Below, one piece after another: positions 54,195-62,161 of a stretch of DNA of 64,000 nt. Every line of letters starts with the position of its first letter. The first letter of the stretch is position 1. The translations under genes were made by a program, and so were the position numbers. This DNA comes from Sphingomonas ginsenosidivorax (GTDB lineage: Bacteria; Pseudomonadota; Alphaproteobacteria; Sphingomonadales; Sphingomonadaceae): the NCBI RefSeq assembly GCF_007995065.1, contig NZ_VOQR01000001.1, forward strand, positions 747,001-811,000, given 5' to 3'. Under the pieces are notes generated by a model that was given only the letters and a program-made list of their open reading frames with translations, was not told where the DNA came from and ran no database searches.

Positions 54195-54851
54195 TCACCG
54201 CCACTCGCGTTCGCGAAACCATTTCGTGATCACGTACTTCACGCCCTGGCGCACCTTCATCCCGTGATGCAGCGTCGCCGGGTTCAGGCTGCCGTCCGCC
54301 CGCCGGTTGTTCCAGGCGAGCAGTTTCCCCGCCTCGGCGGGCACGATCTTGTCGATCGCCTTGAACCGCGTCGCGCCGCCCGCGCCGGGCGTGTTGAGGT
54401 ACACCATGACGGTCCAGGTCCGGTTGCCCGCGACCGAGCAGTAGCGATCATAATCCACCCCCGTGGGCTCGAAATAATCGGTATGTCCCTTGAACTCCTG
54501 CCCGACCGCGTAGCGCTGCCCCTGCAGCGGCTCGCCATGCGCGCCGGCGAGACCGGTCAGCGCGGCGATCCGCGCCTCGACGTCGAGGACGACCGGGTCG
54601 GCTGCGTCGAGATCGCCGGTCTCGCTGGTCCGGTACGCGGCATCGCCGTTCGAATCGGAGATCGTCGAGGGTCGGCGCACCGCGTCGATCCGCGCGATCA
54701 GTGCCGCGCACAGGTCGGGCGGCAGGAAGTCGCGCTTCACGAACAGGTCGAGCTTCGGGCTCGGCACGCGCTGCACGCCGGGGACGCCGAGCCGCGCGAG
54801 GATCGGGGCAGGGTCGAGGCCGGAGGAACTCGCCGAGGAACTGTCTGTCAT
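54195..54851 (-). CDS. 2OG-Fe(II) oxygenase, prolyl-4-hydroxylase type
   Basis: 218 residues from ATG at 54851, no signal peptide, so cytosolic. The P4Hc domain has iron ligands H123 and D125 (GHTDYF) and H195 (LHHGMKV) and the 2-oxoglutarate Lys K205 (GVKYV). A related ORF pattern is seen in bacterial prolyl hydroxylases acting on EF-Tu or collagen-like peptides. It lies between the TonB receptor (convergent) and gspC (divergent). The Thr-Pro linker of the nearby lipoprotein is a possible target; not proven. Confidence 0.87.
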   Translation of the reverse strand: MTDSSSASSSGLDPAPILARLGVPGVQRVPSPKLDLFVKRDFLPPDLCAALIARIDAVRRPSTISDSNGDAAYRTSETGDLDAADPVVLDVEARIAALTGLAGAHGEPLQGQRYAVGQEFKGHTDYFEPTGVDYDRYCSVAGNRTWTVMVYLNTPGAGGATRFKAIDKIVPAEAGKLLAWNNRRADGSLNPATLHHGMKVRQGVKYVITKWFREREWR

Positions 54852-54955
54852 ACCGCGCTTCTGCCAAGCCGCGCGGCTTCGCGCAAACGCGACAAATCAT
54901 TGACGCGCGTTCGTAACATGGCATGCCTATCCGCAGGGATGCGGGACGGAATCAC

Positions 54956-55783
54956 ATGCGTTTGAAGCTCGATGCCCGGGCGCGCCGTATCTTGCGGCGG
55001 ATGCCCGTCGTGAATGTCTATTCGCTGGCCGAGCTGGCTCTGATGGGGGTGCTGGCGGTCCAGTGCGCGCGGTTCGTCTGGGTGCTGACGACGCCGGTGA
55101 CGCCGCTCGGCGCCTGGCGTCCGGCGGCGCCCGTCGTCGCGGGCGCGGATATCCTCGGCAGCTTCGACCCGTTCTTTCGTCTCGGCGGCGGCGCCGCGGC
55201 GCCGGCCACCGTCACCGCGCTGCAGCTGACGCTGTTCGGTACGCGCATCGACGAGGCGATGGGCGGCGGCTCGGCGATCATCGCCGGGCCCGACGGCGTC
55301 CAGCAGAGCGTCGCGGTCGGCGCCGAGATCCAGCCCGGCGTGCGCCTCAAATCGGTCGCGTTCGACCATGTCACGATCGAGCGCGGCGGCGCGGACGAGG
55401 ACCTGTTCCTCGACCAGTCGGGCGCGGTGACGCCGGTCATCCCAGGGGCAGCGCCGGGCGCGGCGCCCGCAAGCCCCGCGGCCGGCATCCCGGTCGCGCA
55501 GCTTCGTCAGGAGATCGGCTTCATCCCGCGGATCGACGACGGCCGGATCAGCGGTCTCACCGTCCGCGCGCAGGGCAGCGGCGCGGCGTTCCGCGCCGCC
55601 GGGCTCAAGGACGGCGACGTCGTCACGTCGCTCGGCGGACGCCCGGTCTCGGGCCCCGGCGACCTCGACCGCATCGCCAAGGATTTCGCAGGGGGCGGCA
55701 ACGTCCCCATCACCGTCGAGCGCGGCCAGGACACGCTGCAGCTCGCCATCACGATCGCACCCTCAATGAAAACGGCTCAATGA
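54956..55783 (+). CDS. gspC: Type II secretion inner-membrane protein GspC
   Basis: 275 residues from ATG at 54956. One N-terminal membrane helix (about 22-44) after a basic cytosolic start, a periplasmic HR domain (about 70-150) that contacts the secretin, a Pro/Ala linker (165-180) and a C-terminal PDZ domain (about 180-270, AAGLKDGDVVTSLGGRPV). First gene of the operon; the stop overlaps gspD by ATGA. Confidence 0.92.
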   Translation: MRLKLDARARRILRRMPVVNVYSLAELALMGVLAVQCARFVWVLTTPVTPLGAWRPAAPVVAGADILGSFDPFFRLGGGAAAPATVTALQLTLFGTRIDEAMGGGSAIIAGPDGVQQSVAVGAEIQPGVRLKSVAFDHVTIERGGADEDLFLDQSGAVTPVIPGAAPGAAPASPAAGIPVAQLRQEIGFIPRIDDGRISGLTVRAQGSGAAFRAAGLKDGDVVTSLGGRPVSGPGDLDRIAKDFAGGGNVPITVERGQDTLQLAITIAPSMKTAQ

Positions 55784-57996
55784 AACGCTATTTAGCTCCG
55801 ATCGCGGTGGTCGCGATGGCTGCGACAACGCAGGCGCAGACCACGCTCAACGTCCGCGACGCCGATATCCGCGCGTTCATCGCCGATGCGGCCAAGGTTA
55901 CCGGCCGCACCTTCATCATCGACAACCGCGTCGCGGGGAAGGTGACCGTCGTCACCGACCGCCCGCTGTCGCGGTCCGAATATTTCGAGATATTTCTGTC
56001 GACGCTGCGCTCGAACGGGCTGGTCGCGGTGCCGACCTCGAACGGCGCGTTCCGGATCCAACCGCTCGACAATGCCGCGTCGCAGCCGAGCCGGATCGGC
56101 GTCGGCGGTGCCGCGCGCAACAGCTACGTCACCGAGATAGTCCGCCTCCGCTCGATCGACGCGACCAGCGCGGTCGACACGGTGCGCCCGCTGGTCAGCG
56201 CGCAAGGCTCGGTCAGCGCGAACCGCGGCGGCAACAGCCTCGTGATCGTCGACTTCGCCGACAATATCCGCCGCGTCCGCGAAGTGCTGCGCCGCATCGA
56301 CACCGACAATGCGTCGACGCGGGTGATCGCGCTCAAGAATGCGAGCGCCAAGGAGATCGCGACCGCGCTGCAGGGGCTGATCGGCGCGGGCACGGGCGGC
56401 GGGCAGGGCGGCGCAGCCGGTGCCGCAGGCGGCGGGCCCACCGCATCCGTGGTCGCGGTCGAAGGATCCAACGCGGTCGCGCTGCGCGGCGATTCCGCGA
56501 CCGTCGCACGCCTCGCGCAGGTCGCGATCGACCTCGACCAGAAGGCGCGCAACGGCACCGAGATCAAGGTCGTGTTCCTCGAGAACGCCGACGCGGAGCA
56601 GCTCCTGCCGGTGCTGCAGGAGCTCGTCGGCCAGACCCCGACCCAGCCGACCAGCCAGGCGCTGTCGCGGACCAATTTCGGATCGAGCAGCACCAACGGC
56701 AGCTCGGGGTCGCAGGCCGTCCAGCAACCGCAGATCAGCCAACCCGTGCCAACGGCCGCCAGCGGCGGATCCGGGACCGGCCAGCCCGCGCTCACCACCG
56801 CAGGCGGCAAGACCGCCGCCGTCGTCACGCGCTTCACCGGCGCCAACGCGATCGTCATCGCCGCGCCCGCCGAGATCCAGCGTCAGCTCGCCGAGGTCGT
56901 CCGCCAGCTCGACACGCGGCGCGAACAGGTGCTGGTCGAGGCGATCGTCGCCGAGGTGTCGGACACCACCGCCAAGACGCTCGGTGCGCAGTTCATCGTC
57001 GGCGATCCCAGCGGCGGCGCGTTCGGCGCGTCGACCTTCTCGAACTCCGCGCCGAACATCCTGCAGATCGCCGGCGCGATCGGCGCGACGCAGCTCAACA
57101 CGTCGAGCACGACGACGCAGAACACCGACGGCAGCACGACGACGACCAATACCACCAGCCCGGCGGCCGACACGCTGCAGCAGTCCGCGATCGCCTCGAT
57201 CCTCGCAGCGAGCGGCGGGTTCGGCGGGTTCGGCGGCAAGATCGGCAGCACCTTCTTCGGCGCGATCATCAACGCGGTGAAGAGCGACAGCCAGTCGAAC
57301 CTGCTCCAGGTCCCGCATCTCGTCACGCTCGACAACCAGGAGGCACACAGCCTGGTCGGGCAGGAGATCCCGATCACCACGGGCCGCGCGCTGTCGAACA
57401 ATTTCGACAATGCGTTCCAGACCACGCAGCGCCAGAATGTCGGCATCGAGCTGACGGTGCGCCCGCAGGTCAATTCGAGCGGCACGGTGAAGCTCAACCT
57501 GCGCCTGGAAGTCAGCTCGATCGCCGGGCCGGTGTCGAGCGACAACAGCGACCTGATCCTCAACAAGCGCGAGGTCGAGACCGTCCGTACCGTCGACGAC
57601 GGCCAGATCGCGGTGATCTCGGGTCTGCTCGACGACAATGAGCGTCGCACGATCGAGAAGATCCCGCTGCTCGGCGACCTGCCCGTGCTCGGCCACCTGT
57701 TCACGTCCAAGGCGAAGCAGCGGTCGAAGACCAACCTCATGATCTTCATCCGCCCGACCATCCTGCGCACCGCGGAGGACAGCCGCCGCCTGACCGAGCA
57801 GCGCTACGGCTATGTGCGGTTGCAGCAGGGGTTGCAGGATCCGAATTCGGAGCCGTCGATCGACCAGCTCGTCCGCGATTACATGGGCGCCGCGCCCCCG
57901 ATCCCGAGCGCGCCGATCCCGGGCAATATCGAGGACCCGCGGATCGCGGTCCCGGTGCGGAGTTCGTCCACCGTGTTCCGGCCGGCTAAGCGGTGA
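55780..57996 (+). CDS. gspD: Type II secretion outer-membrane secretin GspD
   Basis: 738 residues from ATG at 55780. Signal peptide (about 1-19), N0 domain (TLNVRDADIRAFIADAAK), N1-N3 repeats separated by Gly/Ser-rich spacers, then the secretin core with VPHLVTLDNQEAHSLVGQEI and IPLLGDLPVLGHLFTS. A Thr/Asn-rich insert (about 445-460, TTTNTT) and Gly-rich FGGFGG precede it. Forms the outer-membrane pore for folded substrates. Stop overlaps the gspE GTG. Confidence 0.96.
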   Translation: MKRYLAPIAVVAMAATTQAQTTLNVRDADIRAFIADAAKVTGRTFIIDNRVAGKVTVVTDRPLSRSEYFEIFLSTLRSNGLVAVPTSNGAFRIQPLDNAASQPSRIGVGGAARNSYVTEIVRLRSIDATSAVDTVRPLVSAQGSVSANRGGNSLVIVDFADNIRRVREVLRRIDTDNASTRVIALKNASAKEIATALQGLIGAGTGGGQGGAAGAAGGGPTASVVAVEGSNAVALRGDSATVARLAQVAIDLDQKARNGTEIKVVFLENADAEQLLPVLQELVGQTPTQPTSQALSRTNFGSSSTNGSSGSQAVQQPQISQPVPTAASGGSGTGQPALTTAGGKTAAVVTRFTGANAIVIAAPAEIQRQLAEVVRQLDTRREQVLVEAIVAEVSDTTAKTLGAQFIVGDPSGGAFGASTFSNSAPNILQIAGAIGATQLNTSSTTTQNTDGSTTTTNTTSPAADTLQQSAIASILAASGGFGGFGGKIGSTFFGAIINAVKSDSQSNLLQVPHLVTLDNQEAHSLVGQEIPITTGRALSNNFDNAFQTTQRQNVGIELTVRPQVNSSGTVKLNLRLEVSSIAGPVSSDNSDLILNKREVETVRTVDDGQIAVISGLLDDNERRTIEKIPLLGDLPVLGHLFTSKAKQRSKTNLMIFIRPTILRTAEDSRRLTEQRYGYVRLQQGLQDPNSEPSIDQLVRDYMGAAPPIPSAPIPGNIEDPRIAVPVRSSSTVFRPAKR

Positions 57997-59621
57997 TCGC
58001 GGTCGGCACCTCGGAGGACGCGTTCCCCTCCCGCTTGCGGGAGGGGCTAGGGGAGGGCATGTCCGCAGACGACGCGCTCTTGTTGACAGGCCCTCCCCTG
58101 ACCCCTCCCGCAGGCGGGAGGGGAGTCCCCCAGCCACTCCCCCAACTCACCATCCCCTACGCCTTCGCCCGGAAATTCGGCGTCGTGGTCGACCACACCG
58201 ACACCGACTCCCACCTGACCATCGCGATGCGCGAGGGCGCGGACCCCAAGGTCCTGCTCGAACTCCGCCGCTATCTCGGCCGCGCGTTCGACGTGGGTAT
58301 CGTCGAAGCCCCCGCGTTCGATCGCCTGCTCTCCAACGTCTATGCGATGGACGGCCAGGCCAACGCGCTCGCCGCGGTCGGGATGGGCGACGAGCTCGAC
58401 CTGCTCGCAGGCGACATGCCGACCGCGGAGGACCTGCTCGACACCGCCGACGACGCGCCGGCGATCCGGCTGATCAACGGCATCATCGCCGACGCCGCGC
58501 GCAACGGCGTGTCGGACATCCATATCGAGCCCTATGAGTCCGGCCTCGTCATCCGCATGCGCATCGACGGCGTGTTGCGCGAGACGCTCCGCATGCCCGC
58601 CAACGTCGCGCCGGTCGTCGTCAGCCGCATCAAGGTGATGGCGCGGCTCGACATCGCCGAGCGGCGCGTGCCGCAGGACGGCCGGATGGGGCTGACGCTG
58701 GGCGGCAAGCTGCTCGACGTCCGTGTCTCGACGCTGCCGAGCCGCGCAGGCGAGCGCGTCGTGCTGCGTATCCTCGACAAGGAGAATGCCGGAATCACGC
58801 TGGAGGCGCTGGGCCTGCCGCCCGCGCTGTTCGCGCTGCTGCGTGAATCGCTCGCCGAGCCCAACGGCATCATCCTCGTCACCGGGCCGACGGGCTCGGG
58901 CAAGACGACGAGCCTCTACGCCGCGCTGCGCCTCCTCAACGACGGCAGCCGCAACATCCTGACCGTCGAGGACCCCGTCGAGTATGCGGTCGACGGGGTC
59001 GGCCAGACTCAGGTGAACCCCAAGGTTGGGCTGACCTTCGCCGCGGGGCTGCGCGCGATCCTGCGCCAGGATCCCGACGTCGTGATGGTCGGCGAAATCC
59101 GCGACCGCGAGACCGCCGAGATCGCGGTGCAGGCGTCGCTGACCGGGCACCTCGTGCTGTCGACGGTCCACACCAACGACGCGATCGGCGCGATCACGCG
59201 CATGCGCGACATGAAGGTCGAGAGCTTCCTGCTCGCGTCCACGCTGCGCGCGGTGATCGCGCAGCGGCTGGTGCGGCGATTGTGCCCGACGTGCCGCCGC
59301 GCGGTGCCCGCGGCGGAGACGGTCGCGCCGCTGCTCGGGATCCCGGGCGACGCGGTGGTATATGTCGCACAAGGCTGCGACGAGTGCGGGCAGACCGGGT
59401 TCAAGGGCCGCATCGGCGTGTTCGAGGCGGTCCGCATCGACGACACCATCCGCCGCCTGATCAACACCGACGGCGACGAGACCGCGATCACCGCGCATGC
59501 GTTCGCGAAGTCCCCGAACCTCGCGCAGTCGGCGCGGGAGCTGGTGCTGTCGGGGCAGACGACGGCTGAGGAAGCGGTGCGAGTTTCGCGGCGCGATACC
59601 GCCGAGGTGGAGGATGCGTGA
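57993..59621 (+). CDS. gspE: Type II secretion ATPase GspE
   Basis: Powers pseudopilus assembly at the inner membrane. 542 residues from GTG 57993, which overlaps the gspD stop (GTGA), or 520 from ATG 58059, which has a strong GGGGAGGG ribosome site from a palindrome. Residues about 11-45 are the translated palindrome (58023-58126); conserved GspE sequence starts at PYAFARKFGV (about 53). Walker A GPTGSGKTT (298-306), Asp box and Walker B (DPDVVMVGEIRD), His box LSTVHTN, and the tetracysteine zinc motif C431, C434, C462, C465. Confidence 0.95.
   Translation: MIAVGTSEDAFPSRLREGLGEGMSADDALLLTGPPLTPPAGGRGVPQPLPQLTIPYAFARKFGVVVDHTDTDSHLTIAMREGADPKVLLELRRYLGRAFDVGIVEAPAFDRLLSNVYAMDGQANALAAVGMGDELDLLAGDMPTAEDLLDTADDAPAIRLINGIIADAARNGVSDIHIEPYESGLVIRMRIDGVLRETLRMPANVAPVVVSRIKVMARLDIAERRVPQDGRMGLTLGGKLLDVRVSTLPSRAGERVVLRILDKENAGITLEALGLPPALFALLRESLAEPNGIILVTGPTGSGKTTSLYAALRLLNDGSRNILTVEDPVEYAVDGVGQTQVNPKVGLTFAAGLRAILRQDPDVVMVGEIRDRETAEIAVQASLTGHLVLSTVHTNDAIGAITRMRDMKVESFLLASTLRAVIAQRLVRRLCPTCRRAVPAAETVAPLLGIPGDAVVYVAQGCDECGQTGFKGRIGVFEAVRIDDTIRRLINTDGDETAITAHAFAKSPNLAQSARELVLSGQTTAEEAVRVSRRDTAEVEDA
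58023..58126. repeat. Composite palindrome, family E, copy 2 (inside gspE)
   Basis: TTCCCCTCCCGCTTGCGGGA arm, AGGGGAGGGC segment, unique centre, and the inverse order. It lies wholly inside the gspE reading frame near its 5' end, in frame with it. Confidence 0.9.
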
Positions 59622-59633
59622 TCCCCACGCCCT

Positions 59634-59722
59634 CCGTCACCCTGAACTCGTTTCAGGGTCCACTGGCACGCGAACGCTATCGCTCGGGGAGCGGTGGATG
59701 CTGAACCAAGTTCAGCATGACG
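59634..59722. repeat. Composite palindrome, family C, copy 2
   Basis: CCGTCACCCTGAACTCGTTT left arm, ...GAACCAAGTTCAGCATGACG right arm; inside the first duplicated unit. Confidence 0.8.
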
Positions 59723-59835
59723 GCGATGCTTTGGGGGTCGGCCGACACCTTGGCTCCTTAGATCATCTCGCGATCGACACGCACCGCGTGACACGGCGGA
59801 GGTGGAGGATGTGTGAACCTCGGCCAAAACCCCCG

Positions 59836-59923
59836 CGTCACCCTGAACTTGTTTTAGGGTCCATCTGTCCCCAAGCGCGATGGCCTGGGGAGCGGTGGAT
59901 GCTGAACCAAGTTCAGCATGACG
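59836..59923. repeat. Composite palindrome, family C, copy 3
   Basis: CGTCACCCTGAACTTGTTTT left arm, GAACCAAGTTCAGCATGACG right arm; about 85 percent like copy 2 by eye, inside the second duplicated unit. Confidence 0.8.
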
Positions 59924-59950
59924 GGTGTGCGTTGGGAGCCGGCCGACCCC

Positions 59951-61177
59951 ATGGCTGACTTCGACTATCTCGCGATCGACACGAAGGGTTCCGAAAGGCG
60001 CGGCCACATCGCCGCGGCCGACATCGACGTCGCGCGCGCGGCGCTCGACGCGCGCAAGCTCTACGTCGTCAAGCTTGCCCCCGGCGCGCCGCCCCAGGCG
60101 TCGGCCGGCCGTCCGCTGTTCGGCCTGCAGCTCGGCAAGCCGAAGATGTCGGGCAAGAACCTCACGCTCTTCACCCGCCAGCTCGCGACGCTCAACCGCG
60201 TCTCGCCGCTGGAGGAAAGCCTCCGCACGATCACCCGCCAGACCGAGCAGGAGAGCGTCCGCACGATCGTCGCGACCGTCCATGCCGGCGTCGTCGAGGG
60301 CCGTCGCCTCGCCGACGCGATGGCGCGCGAGCCGAAAAGCTTCCCGCCGCTCTACCGCGCGATGGTCGCGGCGGGCGAAAGCTCGGGGTCGCTGCCGACG
60401 ATCCTCGACCGGCTTGCAGCGCTGCTCGAACGCCAGGCCGAGATCCGCGGCAAGCTGATCACCGCGCTCGCCTATCCCTCGATCCTCGCGCTGGTCGCAT
60501 TGGGCGTCGTCACCGCGCTGATGATGTTCGTCGTGCCGCAGGTCGTCGAACAGTTCGACACGGTCGGCCAGCAACTGCCCTTCCTGACCCGCATGGTGAT
60601 GGCGTTCTCGGCGTTCCTCGTCGGCTATTGGTGGGTGATGCTGCTGGTCCTCGTCGTTGCCGGCCTCGGCGGCTGGCAGGCGCTCAAGAACCCCGAGATG
60701 CGGCTCGCCTTCGACAGCTGGCTGCTCCGCATTCCGCTGCTCGGCCGGCTGCTGCGCGACCTCCACGCCGCGCGCATGGCGCGCACGCTGGGTACGATGG
60801 TCGCAAGCCGCCTGCCGCTGCTCGACGGTCTGAACCTCACAGCCAGCACGATCCACAACCGCCGCCTCCGGCTCGCCTCGGACCAGATCGTCGAGGCGAT
60901 CCGCGGCGGCGGCAGCCTGTCGGCCGCGATGCGTCGCGCCGGCGTGTTCCCGCCGCTGCTCACCTATCTGGCGGCGAGCGGCGAGGCGGCGGGGCGGCTC
61001 GACGAGATGCTCGAGCGCGCCGCCGACTATCTCGAGCGTGAGTTCGACCGCTTCACCGCGACCGCACTGTCGCTGCTCGAACCGCTGATCATCGTCGTGA
61101 TGGGCGGCATCGTCGCGACGATCGTGCTATCCATCCTGCTCCCGATCCTCCAGCTCAACACGCTGGCAGGCCAATGA
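59951..61177 (+). CDS. gspF: Type II secretion inner-membrane platform protein GspF
   Basis: 408 residues from ATG at 59951 (MADFDYLAIDTKG). Two T2SSF domains (about 75-195 and 275-395) with three membrane helices (about 175-200, 220-240, 380-405) and the FTRQLATL and MVAAGESSGSL motifs. It couples GspE to pseudopilin assembly. Stop overlaps an ATG of gspG (ATGA). Confidence 0.95.
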   Translation: MADFDYLAIDTKGSERRGHIAAADIDVARAALDARKLYVVKLAPGAPPQASAGRPLFGLQLGKPKMSGKNLTLFTRQLATLNRVSPLEESLRTITRQTEQESVRTIVATVHAGVVEGRRLADAMAREPKSFPPLYRAMVAAGESSGSLPTILDRLAALLERQAEIRGKLITALAYPSILALVALGVVTALMMFVVPQVVEQFDTVGQQLPFLTRMVMAFSAFLVGYWWVMLLVLVVAGLGGWQALKNPEMRLAFDSWLLRIPLLGRLLRDLHAARMARTLGTMVASRLPLLDGLNLTASTIHNRRLRLASDQIVEAIRGGGSLSAAMRRAGVFPPLLTYLAASGEAAGRLDEMLERAADYLEREFDRFTATALSLLEPLIIVVMGGIVATIVLSILLPILQLNTLAGQ

Positions 61178-61707
61178 GGTTTCGTATGCGTTTACCCACA
61201 TCCCCCGTCACCCCGGGCCCGACCCGGGGTCCCGCTTCTTCTTCTCTCGCAACGCCCGAAGATAGCGGGATGCCGGATCGAGTCCGGCATGACGGGAGGA
61301 AGAACGGCTTCACGCTCGTCGAGCTGATGGTGGTCATCGTGATCATCGGCTTGCTCGCGACGATTGTGACGATCAACGTCTTGCCAGCGGGCGACAAGGC
61401 AAAGTCTGTCACGGCTAAGGCCGATATATCGACGATCGAGAACGGCCTGGAGATGTTCCGACTTCAGTTCAATCGCTATCCAACGACATCACAGGGGCTC
61501 CAGTCGCTGATCTCGGCGCCGTCCGGCATCGATGCTGCGCAGTATCAGCGCGGCGGCTACATCAAGAAGCTGAAGGATGACCCCTGGGGACGCCCGTACC
61601 TCTATGCATCTCCGGGGCAGCACGGCGAGTTCGACGTCTGGTCGCTGGGGGCCGACGGTAAGGAAGGCGGCCAAGGTGTCGATGCAGATATCGGTAGCTG
61701 GGAATAG
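61174..61707 (+). CDS. gspG: Major pseudopilin GspG
   Basis: Builds the T2SS pseudopilus. ATG 61174 overlaps the gspF stop (ATGA), giving 177 residues; in-frame ATG 61270 gives 145 with a normal 13-residue leader. Prepilin peptidase site G45|F46 in NGFTLVELMVVIV with the conserved Glu at +5, then GspG's YPTTSQGLQSL and DPWGRPYLY...DVWSLGADG calcium-loop region. Residues about 10-42 are translated from a family A palindrome (61204-61294), so the leader is abnormally long if the upstream ATG is used. Confidence 0.94.
   Translation: MRFRMRLPTSPVTPGPTRGPASSSLATPEDSGMPDRVRHDGRKNGFTLVELMVVIVIIGLLATIVTINVLPAGDKAKSVTAKADISTIENGLEMFRLQFNRYPTTSQGLQSLISAPSGIDAAQYQRGGYIKKLKDDPWGRPYLYASPGQHGEFDVWSLGADGKEGGQGVDADIGSWE
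61204..61294. repeat. Composite palindrome, family A, copy 6 (inside gspG)
   Basis: CCCGTCACCCCGGGCCCGAC left arm and CGGATCGAGTCCGGCATGAC right arm. It lies in frame within the gspG leader, and its right arm supplies the ATG at 61270. Confidence 0.8.
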
Positions 61708-62161
61708 TGCAGCGACGGCGACGCGTGGCTTTACGCTCGTCGAACTGATGGTCGTCATGACGATCATCGGGCTAGCCTCCGCAACGGCAATGCTCGCGAT
61801 GCCCGACCCGCGTGGTCGCGTGCAGGACGAGGCGGTCCGCTTCGCCGCGCGCGTCCGCGCCGCGCATGATTCGGCGATCGTCGAGGCGCGGCCGGTCAGC
61901 GTCTGGGTGACCGGCGGCGGCTACGGCTTCGACCGCAGGCTCGCAGGCGGCTGGACGCCGATCGCCGAGAAGCCGATGCGCGTCGAGCGCTGGAGCGAGG
62001 GGACCAGGGCCAGCATCGGCGACGCGTCGGGCCGCGTCCGTGTGACGTTCGACCCCACGGGGCTCACCGACCGCCCCGCCGCGATCCGGCTGGATCGCGA
62101 CGGCGTCGGCGCGGTCGTCAACATCGACGCCGACGGCAGCGTTCACGCCGATGCTGGGTGA
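61682..62161 (+). CDS. gspH: Minor pseudopilin GspH
   Basis: 159 residues from ATG at 61682, overlapping gspG by 26 bases (GTG 61676 is possible). Prepilin site G16|F17 in TRGFTLVELMVVMTIIG, then a DUF-type GspH C-terminal region with VRFAARVRAAHDSAI and VVNIDADG. Caps or helps start the pseudopilus. Confidence 0.88.
   Translation: MQISVAGNSAATATRGFTLVELMVVMTIIGLASATAMLAMPDPRGRVQDEAVRFAARVRAAHDSAIVEARPVSVWVTGGGYGFDRRLAGGWTPIAEKPMRVERWSEGTRASIGDASGRVRVTFDPTGLTDRPAAIRLDRDGVGAVVNIDADGSVHADAG

Larger units (their letters stand above)
59592..59983 (+). repeat. Tandem duplication of the gspE-gspF junction
   Basis: Two diverged copies of about 190-200 bases: about 59592-59781 and 59785-59983. Each holds the gspE end (GAGGTGGAGGATG(C/T)GTGA), a family C palindrome, and the gspF start (GCCGAC... 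CTCGCGATCGACACG). In copy 1 the gspF start is TTG and runs into TAG; in copy 2 the gspE end is not in a reading frame. This accounts for the whole 329-base gap. Confidence 0.8.

Noticed and set aside
54845..54851. CTGTCAT 7-mer at the start of the hydroxylase gene
   Set aside because: A single unit overlapping a start codon, with no second unit at 11 bases; not counted as a PHO box.
59634..59923. CRISPR-like look of two similar blocks
   Set aside because: Only two imperfect copies, with palindromic arms and coding remnants, no short regular spacers; explained by tandem duplication.
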